A stretch of DNA of 64,000 nt, taken from Moorena sp. SS36440bin_2. GTDB taxonomy: Bacteria > Cyanobacteriota > Cyanobacteriia > Cyanobacteriales > Coleofasciculaceae. The notes beneath the pieces were generated by a model. That model made no database searches. It worked only from the letters and a program-made list of their open reading frames with translations, and was not told the DNA's origin. Positions 9,528 through 17,966 of the stretch are shown in pieces. The translations under genes were made by a program, and so were the position numbers. Where the stretch lies: positions 46,941-110,940 of the forward strand of contig WTKN01000201.1 in assembly GCA_011524395.1 (NCBI GenBank), given 5' to 3'. Every line of letters begins with the position of its first letter. The stretch's first letter is position 1.

Positions 9528-10856
9528 TCAAGTTCTGTCAGCTAACTGCTGCCATCGAGAGACACACTGCTCATTTCGCTGTATTTCGGCAATAATTGCC
9601 CCTAACCAGACCCAAAAATACCACAAATACACTGCCATCCAGGTCAAAGGTGTTCCGTTGAGAAGCATGTACAAAGCCACCAGACTGGCAAACGCCCACT
9701 GGCAATGATGGTTACCACGAATAGCTGGAGTCCAAGTACTCCAAAGAGTTGAACCTAGAGCAGCTAAGAAAAATATAAAGCCAATGATGCCGTGCAAATA
9801 AAGAACTGAGGCGTAAGTTGAAAAGGAACCCAAAACAATGTCGTAGATATACCATTTGACGGAGCCTTGTATAATTCCCCATCCCATCCAGGGGCGTTGT
9901 TGCCAAGCCTCAAGGGTTTTAGTAACCACAAGTTCCCGGTCTTTAGAGGATTCGGCACGAGCACTATTGAAAATTTCTAAGGGCTTTTTCACTAAATCAC
10001 TTAAGGTCAGACCTCCCAAAAGAGCACAAAGTAATGAGCTTAATGAACCAATCCATAAAGAACCTTGACGAGCCAAACTGCTGCGGAAACAAGCTGTAAT
10101 CACCAATGCGATCACAAAGGAAACCCACGATAAACGACTAAAACTAATTAGCAAAGCCGTTAAACAACCCGCTACAGATATTTGACGTAAGCGGCGGTTT
10201 TCTTCACCCAAGCAGATGAAAAAACTTAGAATCGAACACACCCCTACAATCGGGGGGTCCGGAGTGTAAAGAACTGTCCTCGGTAACGGGATACCAAAAA
10301 AAGGTTGTAAGTCAGCAAATGTAACTAGCAAACTCAGAGCACCGCCGGGAATCAGACGCGCTAAGGGCGGTAGAAAAGGTTCTTTGCCTAGTCCCACTGC
10401 CAGCATGACCATCTCAATGGCGATAGTCACTAAATATCCTGTTGCCATCCAAGCTACAGCACGGGTCACCACCTTAACCCTGATTTCATGCCAGAATGGT
10501 AAGAGCAGTGCCGTAACAATTAAACAGTAGCTCTTGAAAAAAGTTACGAAGGTAGCAGCAATTCTCTGGAAGGCAAACCCTACGTCATCGAGACCAAACG
10601 TAGCAGTCCAGACCATGACTATAGCCATACCTAACCAAGCCCAAATACAGGCAGGTATCGATACCCTAGTGAGTTTGTCGATATCAAAGTTTACTGCTAA
10701 CAAACCAACAACTACCGCTGGGTAGAATAGTGTTTGTATTCCCAACAACCACCAGAGCGGTGTTAGCACAATCACCCAGTAAATAACTTTTTCTGGAAAT
10801 GACATGGCACCCAGTTTAAAGTTTCTGGTGTGGAAATCTGGTATGCTAGAGGTCAT
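9528..10856 (-). CDS. O-antigen ligase/polymerase-like membrane protein (Wzy type)
   Basis: A 442-residue polytopic protein with about ten to twelve hydrophobic segments. The large periplasmic loop contains ARAESSKDRELVVTKTLEAW followed by RPWMGWGIIQGSV, the characteristic Wzy_C/RfaL loop pattern (G-W-G after an Arg-rich stretch). These proteins polymerise or ligate lipid-linked repeat units in the periplasm. Its position between a flippase and a Wzc-like co-polymerase favours polymerase over ligase. Confidence 0.85.
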   Translation of the reverse strand: MTSSIPDFHTRNFKLGAMSFPEKVIYWVIVLTPLWWLLGIQTLFYPAVVVGLLAVNFDIDKLTRVSIPACIWAWLGMAIVMVWTATFGLDDVGFAFQRIAATFVTFFKSYCLIVTALLLPFWHEIRVKVVTRAVAWMATGYLVTIAIEMVMLAVGLGKEPFLPPLARLIPGGALSLLVTFADLQPFFGIPLPRTVLYTPDPPIVGVCSILSFFICLGEENRRLRQISVAGCLTALLISFSRLSWVSFVIALVITACFRSSLARQGSLWIGSLSSLLCALLGGLTLSDLVKKPLEIFNSARAESSKDRELVVTKTLEAWQQRPWMGWGIIQGSVKWYIYDIVLGSFSTYASVLYLHGIIGFIFFLAALGSTLWSTWTPAIRGNHHCQWAFASLVALYMLLNGTPLTWMAVYLWYFWVWLGAIIAEIQRNEQCVSRWQQLADRT

Positions 10857-10977
10857 AGTTAACAGTCCATACTTTGGTGTTTTAGAGCACGTTTATTATA
10901 TGAGAGTGATTCAAATCTGCTAGCTTCGTTTGTTTATAGTGTTTTTTTGTCTGTTTTTATTGGTATTGATAGCCCTC

Positions 10978-11024
10978 CGGTGCGCTTGACCCATTAAGAA
11001 TTAAATTCTCCACGGGTCGCACCG
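10978..11024. repeat. Nested palindromic repeat, copy 1
   Basis: Outer arms CGGTGCGCTTGACC and GGGTCGCACCG flank an AT-rich palindrome around GAATTAAATTC. The same architecture recurs at 11135-11180 on the same strand. Its hairpin form and duplication indicate a dispersed palindromic element rather than a terminator; no T-run follows. Confidence 0.7.
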
Positions 11025-11134
11025 CAAGGTTTTGCCGTTTCCATAACATTATTGTTTGATAGCGTTGATCATACTTATGAGGTACAGTCAATTTTATTCC
11101 CTCTTTATTCAGGAAGAGGTGATTCCTACTCCCT

Positions 11135-11180
11135 CGGTGCGCTTGACCTAGGCGAATTAAATTCGCCACGGGTCGCACCG
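11135..11180. repeat. Nested palindromic repeat, copy 2
   Basis: Arms CGGTGCGCTTGACC and GGGTCGCACCG enclose the perfect inner palindrome GGCGAATTAAATTCGCC. It matches the copy at 10978-11024 except for small changes in the centre, where the first copy's inner palindrome is degraded. Confidence 0.7.
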
Positions 11181-11348
11181 CTCCCTACAATCAATGACTT
11201 TTTACATCACTCAAGTGATAACTGCTATATATTAGCAGCCACAATAATATTGTGCCTATTTAATGCCTTAATTTAGATTAGAGAAATTACGGATTAAACA
11301 GTACATTCGCTTAAGCTCAACTTCAGTAAATTTACTTAATTTATTAGC

Positions 11349-12815
11349 TTATAACTGACTTTTACCTAACTTTGTCAGCTGATTCGCCAATTTCCCTAGT
11401 AGAGACTGGTAACTAAAAAATTGTTTGGCAGCGATGAGGCGAATACAGACGATATAGAGACTCATAAATAGGAAGGGCTTCAGAATTGTTGGTAAACCTA
11501 GACAACTCACAATTGCTAACAGTACAATCAGAGCAGCTTTAAAGCAAGGAAGTAAAAACTTCATCAATGGCCAACCTAGTGCTCGGCAACCTACCCACCA
11601 CGAGTAGACTGTCCAGACAATTCCTAGCACGAAAGCAACTGCAATTCCCACCCCAATTAGTCCTGCTTGCTGAGCACCAATCATAAAGCTCAAGAAGGCT
11701 ACCGGAGCAATCATAAGGTTAACCTTGGCGTTAATCCCAGTTCTGCCTTTTGCTGCAAGCATATTAATCAGTGAATTATTGATCAGCCTAAAGTAAGCAA
11801 ACACCAGTAACCAAGGAATCACCTGGCAGGCTGGCACCCACTTCTGGCCAAATATCATAGAGATCAGCTGATCGTCTACCAGTAAAAAAAATAAGGCGTA
11901 TAGAGGAGCCCCCAGGAAAGCCATTTGTTCAACCATTGTGACTAGAACACTTTGCTGCTGTTCGTCATTCTCTAACTGGGCGAATGAAGACATTCCTACC
12001 TGATTAATCACCTCACCCATTACAGTGTTAATTGTCTGGGTCAATTGGTAAGCAAAGTTGTAGTATCCCAAATTAGTATTACCCAGCAGTTTACCAATTA
12101 CAAAGTTGTCACCATTGGCATTTACATAAAATCCCAAACTGGAGCCAGTGGCACCAAAACAGAAGGACAAGACTTCTGAGCTAGCTTGTGGATCAATCTG
12201 TAAGCGGAATTTTTGTTCTACATGACGACGACTAATCCAATACTCTATAAACCAAAAAGCCGCATCTCCCACTACAAATGACCAGTAGCTCAAACCGATA
12301 AAGGCGCAACCAGTAGTAGAGACTACTCGCACTAACGAGGCGATTATGGTCGCATGGGCTATTTCCCGATACCTCATCTGTCTAGTGAGTACTCCCTGAT
12401 AAAGAGACTGGATAGAAGCAACCACCAGATTAAAGGCGAACACCATCAGAATCCATACCAGGTCTGGTACACCGAAAAAGTTAGCCGCTAGGGGAGATAT
12501 CGCCACCATTGCCACTGCCAACATCAATCCCCTGGCAATAGCAATTGTGTATGTTGTATTTAAATAACGCTGGTCTTCAATGCCCTTGTAGACAATAAAA
12601 GAGTTGATGGTGCCTTGGGTGAACAAATTCAGGAAAGACCAAAAAATATAGGCAACGCTAATCACCCCAAATTCAGATGGCAACAGCAACCTTGCTAGTA
12701 TTAGATTACTTACCAATACCAGCAGACGTGTCCCGAGGGCTCCGTATGTTGTCCAGAACCCACTTGTGAGTAACGAGCTGAGTTTCATTAGGTTAGCAAG
12801 GTTTGGAAGGGACAA
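11349..12815 (-). CDS. Wzx-type polysaccharide flippase (MATE/PST superfamily)
   Basis: A 488-residue polytopic membrane protein of the polysaccharide transport family. It begins with the characteristic GALGTRLLVLVSNLILARLLLPSEFGVIS-type segment (residues 24-53), and about twelve to fourteen hydrophobic stretches follow. It would move undecaprenyl-linked repeat units across the cytoplasmic membrane. It lies 69 bp after the GT2 gene and upstream of the Wzy-like gene, the expected order in a Wzx/Wzy pathway. Confidence 0.9.
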   Translation of the reverse strand: MSLPNLANLMKLSSLLTSGFWTTYGALGTRLLVLVSNLILARLLLPSEFGVISVAYIFWSFLNLFTQGTINSFIVYKGIEDQRYLNTTYTIAIARGLMLAVAMVAISPLAANFFGVPDLVWILMVFAFNLVVASIQSLYQGVLTRQMRYREIAHATIIASLVRVVSTTGCAFIGLSYWSFVVGDAAFWFIEYWISRRHVEQKFRLQIDPQASSEVLSFCFGATGSSLGFYVNANGDNFVIGKLLGNTNLGYYNFAYQLTQTINTVMGEVINQVGMSSFAQLENDEQQQSVLVTMVEQMAFLGAPLYALFFLLVDDQLISMIFGQKWVPACQVIPWLLVFAYFRLINNSLINMLAAKGRTGINAKVNLMIAPVAFLSFMIGAQQAGLIGVGIAVAFVLGIVWTVYSWWVGCRALGWPLMKFLLPCFKAALIVLLAIVSCLGLPTILKPFLFMSLYIVCIRLIAAKQFFSYQSLLGKLANQLTKLGKSQL

Positions 12816-12884
12816 AAGGCTTGCATGAAAAAGCCTTACATCTCAAAGGCAAATGACCAATTACTGATGACTAATACAAAATTT

Positions 12885-13847
12885 TTAGTTGTTTGCTCTG
12901 TATTCTACGGAGCCAAGCGATCGCTTAATCACCAACTTGGCTAGTGGTGCCAGACTTACAGCTACCAGCGTCAGAAGCGATCGCGGATCGCGATAGAAGA
13001 TTGAGCTATTGGCAACTAACGCTTGGTTGATAAAGTGAACAGCTTTAGCTGCATCACCAGCAGTTAGGGATAATCGAGCTAGATAGCGATACATATAGGC
13101 GTAAGCCGTCGGCAATACTTTCTCTACTAATTCTGGAGAGCGTTCATAAGCTGATTTAAGTACCTGTTCATGAGAATGCTGCATTTGTGTTATGTTAAAA
13201 GAGAGTCCAGAAGGACGAACTCGGTAAAAACACAGGACTTTTGGCTCCCGATAAAAACGCCAGCGTCCTGTAGCGGCAATTCTTAACCAGAAATCTATAT
13301 CTTCTGAACTGCGTAACCCTTCGTCAAATTCCCCGACTTCATCCACTAGACAGCTTCGGAATACACCATTAGAACCATGACCAATGAAATTCTTGCACAG
13401 TAGCGCTAGGAGTGGGTCAGACATAACTGGCTTACCACTCAGACGTATTATCGTGGGACTTCCATCATCACGGATTGCTTGTGAGGCACTGTAGACAACC
13501 CCTACCTCTGGTTCACGATCCAGTACAGCCAAATGGTTAGCTAGTTTGTCTGGCTTGTAGACATCATCTGCATCAAGTAGAGCGATGTAGCTAGCACGAG
13601 CATGACGGATGCCATAGTTACGAGCCGATGACAGTCCTCCATTGGACTTGTGCAATAACTGAAAGCGTGAATCTCGCCGACAAAACGGTTTAACCAGTTC
13701 AGCGGTATCATCAGTAGAGCCGTCGTCAACAATCAGGACTTCAAATTCTTGATAAGACTGACGCTCAAGAGAAACTAGCGCTTCCGAAATGTAGGAACGA
13801 ACGTTATAAGCAGGAACGACAACACTGACTTTTGGTGAAGTAATCAT
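12885..13847 (-). CDS. GT2-family glycosyltransferase
   Basis: A 320-residue GT-A fold enzyme. The nucleotide-binding start VSVVVPAYNVRSYISEAL, VDDGSTDDT and the metal-binding LLDADD are typical, and the acceptor-side motif EDIDFWLR is near residue 180. It is the first gene of the minus-strand exopolysaccharide cluster and probably adds one sugar of the repeat unit. The AT-rich region upstream is the likely promoter location. Confidence 0.9.
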   Translation of the reverse strand: MITSPKVSVVVPAYNVRSYISEALVSLERQSYQEFEVLIVDDGSTDDTAELVKPFCRRDSRFQLLHKSNGGLSSARNYGIRHARASYIALLDADDVYKPDKLANHLAVLDREPEVGVVYSASQAIRDDGSPTIIRLSGKPVMSDPLLALLCKNFIGHGSNGVFRSCLVDEVGEFDEGLRSSEDIDFWLRIAATGRWRFYREPKVLCFYRVRPSGLSFNITQMQHSHEQVLKSAYERSPELVEKVLPTAYAYMYRYLARLSLTAGDAAKAVHFINQALVANSSIFYRDPRSLLTLVAVSLAPLAKLVIKRSLGSVEYRANN

Positions 13848-14482
13848 TCAAAACTCCTATCTCTAATATTTATTTCATTTCTTAAAACTACAAATGATTA
13901 AGTGATGGGGTTAAAAATATATTTTTCAATCTCTCATTACCCAGTCAAATCCTACTGACTTACTTATTTTCGTTAAATTTTACTATCTATAGCAAAACTA
14001 AATATATCATTAAACCCAATGCTAATTTATCATCAAAAAAAATCTTGTTTTTTTTAACTGTTTCCTATTGCCTTTTAACATCAATCATAGTTTCAAATAT
14101 AATTTGAAAATGATATAATTATTAATTTGTTAATTTATAGTCATTTGCTAAATATAAGTAGGTATTTACTTTATGAAAAATACTTGGCTAAATTTAATTA
14201 TAAAATTGACATATTGATGTAAAAAAAACTTACTTACAAAAATAATTAACATAACTCAATTATAGTGTTAAAAGTAAAAAAACAACCGGGAAAAATTCGG
14301 ATTTTTATAGTTACTTTTGATTAAGTATAATCTCTTAATAATCCGTATAATTGCGGTATAAATAATAGACATAAAATACATAATTTGGCTAACTTGTATA
14401 TGAAATTTTATTTTGCTTGGCTCACTTGATAAGGGCGGTAAGGGTCGGATTGCTTTTAGATTTTGCTTTCATCAATCAAGTT

Positions 14483-14579
14483 ATACCAATTCGTAAAATT
14501 ACGGCTAAACATCAATTTGATCTCCCCATCTCGCCATCTCACCATTGGCATCGGTAGTCTAGCTTTGAAGAATTGGTAT
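14483..14579. mobile_element. 97-bp MITE-like element
   Basis: Perfect 10-bp terminal inverted repeats ATACCAATTC and GAATTGGTAT bound the element. Read on the minus strand its core has three tandem octamers GGTGAGAT, GGCGAGAT, GGGGAGAT. This resembles the octamer-core element at 20495-20608. It has no coding capacity. Confidence 0.55.
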
Positions 14580-15138
14580 TAATTGATGACCCACATTCTG
14601 CACTACATTGTGTAATTGTGTAGTTCTAAAAGATTACTAATTTTCAAGATTTTGCCATGGGGCTTACGCCGCCTGAAGGGCTAATCGCAAATCGTTGACT
14701 AATCCTGAGTATTTATACTTATCATAAAAAGCCAGGATCATATGTTAATTTATAAATTAATACATTAATAATTAAAGTCCATTCAAGAATAAACGGTGCT
14801 ACATTAAGAAATGCTAAAAAATACCCCATCCTTGCTCCAACCAGATGGGATAAAAATTTACAAAAATTTACATAGCTATAAAAACTTTGCTTAAACTACT
14901 TATCAGCGAAGGTTTATAACCAAATGGACTGATCAGCAACACGCTGATAGCGGCCGCCAAAAGCTCAGGCTCCAATTCAGTCACCCTGGTTTATCGAGAT
15001 TTGCGGCTATAATGAAACGGTTATGAGGGGGGAGGCCACAGATGAGGAGTGGGTATGAAAAATTTTTTCAAAACTGGCAACTATGCAATTAAAATGCATA
15101 ACACCTTAAATTGCACAACTTAATTGCACAACCCAAGT

Positions 15139-15174
15139 AGGAGGTTAGTCACCTTAATGTCTATGTTATCATAA
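15139..15174 (+). promoter_or_regulatory. Possible leader mini-ORF with self-paired ribosome site upstream of rbp
   Basis: AGGAGG (15139-15144) precedes ATG TCT ATG TTA TCA TAA at 15157-15174. The ribosome-site stretch AGGT can pair with ACCT just downstream (AGGT-TAGTC-ACCT). It lies about 125 bp before the RNA-binding protein start. A role in translation or mRNA stability control is speculative. Confidence 0.25.
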
Positions 15175-15298
15175 AAAGCGAGTATAGGTATCGGTTGCAG
15201 TTTTTGTTTTCAGTGTTGACAGGTTTCTTCTGTTTCATATTGCTAAGCATGCCTCCGAAATTTCTATCTCTACATAAATCAAATTTTGGAGATATTGT

Positions 15299-15601
15299 AT
15301 GTCTGTCTACGTTGGTAACCTTGCACGTGAGGTGACAGAAGAGGATCTGAAATCTGTGTTTGAAGAATATGGCCAAATCAAGCGAATTCACATGCCCACC
15401 GATCGCGAAACAGGTAAATTAAGGGGCTTTGCTTTTGTGGAAATGAACACAGAGGAGGAAGAAGCGAAGGCCATTGAAGAGCTTGATCGAGCTGAATGGA
15501 TGGGGCGTGAGCTCAAAGTAAATAAAGCCAAACCTCGGGAAAAAAGAAACTCATTTGGGGGGAGTCGCGGTAGAGGTGATAGCTTCTCTCGTCGCTACTA
15601 A
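15299..15601 (+). CDS. RRM-domain RNA-binding protein (cyanobacterial Rbp)
   Basis: A 100-residue single-RRM protein. RNP2 is SVYVGNLAREV at the N-terminus and RNP1 is KLRGFAFVEM near residues 39-48. A short Gly/Arg/Ser-rich tail follows (SFGGSRGRGDSFSRRY), as in cold-induced cyanobacterial Rbp proteins. These bind RNA in the cytoplasm and are often cold-regulated through a long 5' leader. GGAG lies upstream of the ATG. The next plus-strand gene is rpsU, a pairing known from Anabaena rbpA1-rpsU, though here 820 bp separate them. Confidence 0.92.
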   Translation: MSVYVGNLAREVTEEDLKSVFEEYGQIKRIHMPTDRETGKLRGFAFVEMNTEEEEAKAIEELDRAEWMGRELKVNKAKPREKRNSFGGSRGRGDSFSRRY

Positions 15602-16422
15602 GCTCCCTTTGATCTAAATCAAAACCCAATTCTCATGTCTGAGGACAGGGCAGGGGTTCTACCCCTGTCAAGTTCTGCGCTGCGCGTCAGAATTTGGGGA
15701 GTAATCCTGGTAGGGTAAAGCAAACCCGAACTATAGTTGAAACATACTAGTGTGCTTAGGATTGCTGTCTATAAGTGGATTGAAGGCATCTTAAACTCTT
15801 TGATTCAGACAAGTATGAACGTTTAATACCTAGAGTAGGAAAACCCAAATAGGTAGTGTTCAGATCGAGAATCAGACTACTTTTAGTGTGTGAGTTAAGC
15901 AACAATATCGTTAATTCGGTATTGCTGAATCAAGGAATGAATATGAGTGGGGTCGGCATCCTGGCTGCCCGAAAATATTGAGAACGGGCAAGATGCCCAT
16001 TCCAAAAAACTATTCAAATCATTCCATTATTAAGCAACGCCATTAATTCCACGGCTCATAGCTAAAGTCAGTTTTAAGCGATATATTGTAGCAAACTCTG
16101 CAGGCTGAAGCGTGGAAATAAACCATCACAGTTCCCTTGACAAGGAGTAAGGAAAAAATAAGGAGTTTGAGAGCTTGCTTTTGGTAGGCTTAATTTGGAT
16201 TTCCTTGCCATAGACAAGTGCAGCCTATCCAGGTGCAATATTATGATTTTTAACGGACTTGAGATATGAGCCATTCGTTTTAAAAACTGGCCGGATGCCA
16301 ACACCTTCCGTCAGTTGTAGGAGTTTTGTCAGTCAATCAGAGGTTTGCCCTGTCCTGTTCTTATGGGATGAATGATGACTTGTTATTCGACCACGGAAGC
16401 GATCAAAACAGGAGGACATTGA
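15602..16422. other. 821-bp gap between rbp and rpsU
   Basis: No supported gene. A GC hairpin CAGGGG-TTCTA-CCCCTG at about 15650-15667 could end the rbp transcript but has no T-run. The 76-residue minus-strand ORF in the track has no recognisable features and is not called. Confidence 0.5.
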
Positions 16423-16623
16423 ATGACCCAAGTGGTGGTTGGTGAAAATGAGCACTTAGAATCAGCCCTACGTCGATTTAAGCGAAAAGTCTCCCAAGCT
16501 GGCATCTTTGCTGATATGAAAAAGAATCGTCATTTTGAGACATTTGCACAAAAACGCAAACGTAAAGAAATTGCGAGACATCGGGAACGTCGAAGACTCC
16601 GAAACCGTAGAAAACGGTTCTAG
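16423..16623 (+). CDS. rpsU: 30S ribosomal protein S21
   Basis: A 66-residue very basic protein with the S21 signature: [18 protein letters not shown] at the start, then KKNRHFE and an Arg-rich C-terminal helix. S21 is a small-subunit component that helps base-pair recognition during initiation. An AGGAGG ribosome site sits eight bases before the ATG. Its placement after an rbp gene is a recurring cyanobacterial arrangement. Confidence 0.96.
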   Translation: MTQVVVGENEHLESALRRFKRKVSQAGIFADMKKNRHFETFAQKRKRKEIARHRERRRLRNRRKRF

Positions 16624-16683
16624 CAGAGTAGATTGCTATATTAATTTTTTAGATCCACTCCGGTAGCATCGTTATTGTAAGGC

Positions 16684-16779
16684 GTGGGTAATAGGTAATA
16701 GGTAATGGGTAATTGGCAATTGTGATTACTCCTTTACCATTACCTATTACCCGTTGCCTATTCCCATTACCCATTATCC
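16684..16779. repeat. Heptanucleotide repeat hairpin after rpsU
   Basis: Tandem variants of GGTAATA on the left (GGGTAATAGGTAATAGGTAA) are mirrored by TTACCTATTACCC-type copies on the right, so the block folds into a long imperfect hairpin. It is a short tandem repeat array of the cyanobacterial type and may act as a transcription end between the convergent rpsU and GT2 genes. Confidence 0.6.
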
Positions 16780-16852
16780 AAAACAACCTTAGATTATGAA
16801 CACTACAAATAACAAACGACAAAAGTGGACTTGATGTAACCTGATTTTTTGC

Positions 16853-17794
16853 TCAAGTTGTTAATGGCTGAGGATTCTTAGTCAGTAAATTTCGCAACCA
16901 GCGTCGAGTATTGGGAGAGAGTAGCCACATACCGAAGTACAAACCTATATCCATAGGTAGGGGTTTGCCATGGCGAATGGCTTCCCACAGAAGGGGAAAA
17001 AATGCCTTCCACTCACAAGCATTGGCAGCTCTTGAACTTACCTCTGTCAAGATAAAGGATGCGTAAGCACGGGGTGTGACTATGTCTTGTACTTTTTGAA
17101 TCCAGTTTAATGAATTCCGCCATTTAGTAGTGCTACTAATACTAGGACGGTTTTCTCCTAAATACCACACTGACAATGCTTCAGTCACAAACTCAATTCC
17201 TACCTCTTCCAAAGTAGTGGCCCGTAACAGCCAGTCCCAATCGTCGTGATCATCAGCGCTGCTCCTGAAGGGAATTTTTTGCAATAATTCTTTGGATGTA
17301 AGAATAGTTGAAGATTGAATTACTGCTTCTCCCTGGAAGAAGGTATTGCGAATAAACAGATATTCACTCATTGGTTCTGATTTAGAGGGAATTCTTCTCG
17401 GCCAAATCGAATCGTTTTGGGGAGTTCGAGCAATTAGGTAACAGCTGACAATGGGGTATTTGTATTGGGAAGCATTAGCAGCTTCCAGTTGTAGTTCCAG
17501 TTTTTGGGGCATCCATTCGTCATCATCATCTAGATGAGCAATCCATGGGGCTTGAGCTGCAGCAATTCCCGCCCTCCGAGCGGCGGTGCAACCTTGATTG
17601 GTGGGCAGTTCAATCACCCGTAGCCGGGAGTCATCCACTTCTGCGAGTGAGGCACAAGTAGCTTCATTCGGACCATCTATAACAACAATGACTTCAATTT
17701 GACTAAGGGTTTGAGCTAGAGCCCTTTGAACAGCTCGTTTAACTAATTTTGGTCTGCGATAGGTAGGTATTACGACACTAACTAAGGGTTTCAA
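16853..17794 (-). CDS. GT2-family glycosyltransferase
   Basis: A 313-residue GT-A enzyme. VSVVIPTYRRPKLVKRAV opens the nucleotide-binding domain, followed by VVIDGPNE and the metal-binding HLDDDDEW motif; DDHDDWDWLLR is the acceptor-side motif near residue 190. The upstream TATCCTCCTGA on the plus strand reads as an AGGAGG ribosome site on this strand. It lies 172 bp after the broken HAD-type gene on the same strand, so they may be parts of one former glycan operon. Confidence 0.9.
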   Translation of the reverse strand: MKPLVSVVIPTYRRPKLVKRAVQRALAQTLSQIEVIVVIDGPNEATCASLAEVDDSRLRVIELPTNQGCTAARRAGIAAAQAPWIAHLDDDDEWMPQKLELQLEAANASQYKYPIVSCYLIARTPQNDSIWPRRIPSKSEPMSEYLFIRNTFFQGEAVIQSSTILTSKELLQKIPFRSSADDHDDWDWLLRATTLEEVGIEFVTEALSVWYLGENRPSISSTTKWRNSLNWIQKVQDIVTPRAYASFILTEVSSRAANACEWKAFFPLLWEAIRHGKPLPMDIGLYFGMWLLSPNTRRWLRNLLTKNPQPLTT

Positions 17795-17966
17795 GGTTAT
17801 ATCCTCCTGATGATATGTTCAATTAAAAATTGATGCTGATTATAAATCCTATGATTAGCAAAATTTTGCAAAATAATAACCAATTTTAGGTACTGGTTAA
17901 GCATTGCTCGCAAAATTTTGTGCTTTGGTGGGGTAGGAGTGTAAAAACAACTAAAAATCGTAAGTA

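Larger units (their letters stand above)
10857..11348. other. 492-bp gap with two palindromic repeats
   Basis: No supported gene. The listed ORFs here run through palindromic repeats and lack family features. The gap holds two copies of a 46-47 bp nested palindrome (listed separately) and an AT-rich stretch near 11225-11345. Confidence 0.6.
13848..15298. other. 1.45-kb AT-rich gap upstream of the EPS cluster and the rbp gene
   Basis: The gap separates divergent genes, so promoters for both should lie here. Bases 13900-14400 are extremely AT-rich with poly-A and poly-T runs. A MITE-like element lies at 14483-14579. No coding frame with family features was seen. Confidence 0.6.

Noticed and set aside
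16074-16304. 76-residue minus-strand ORF between rbp and rpsU
   Set aside because: No ribosome site or family feature; composition not coding-like.
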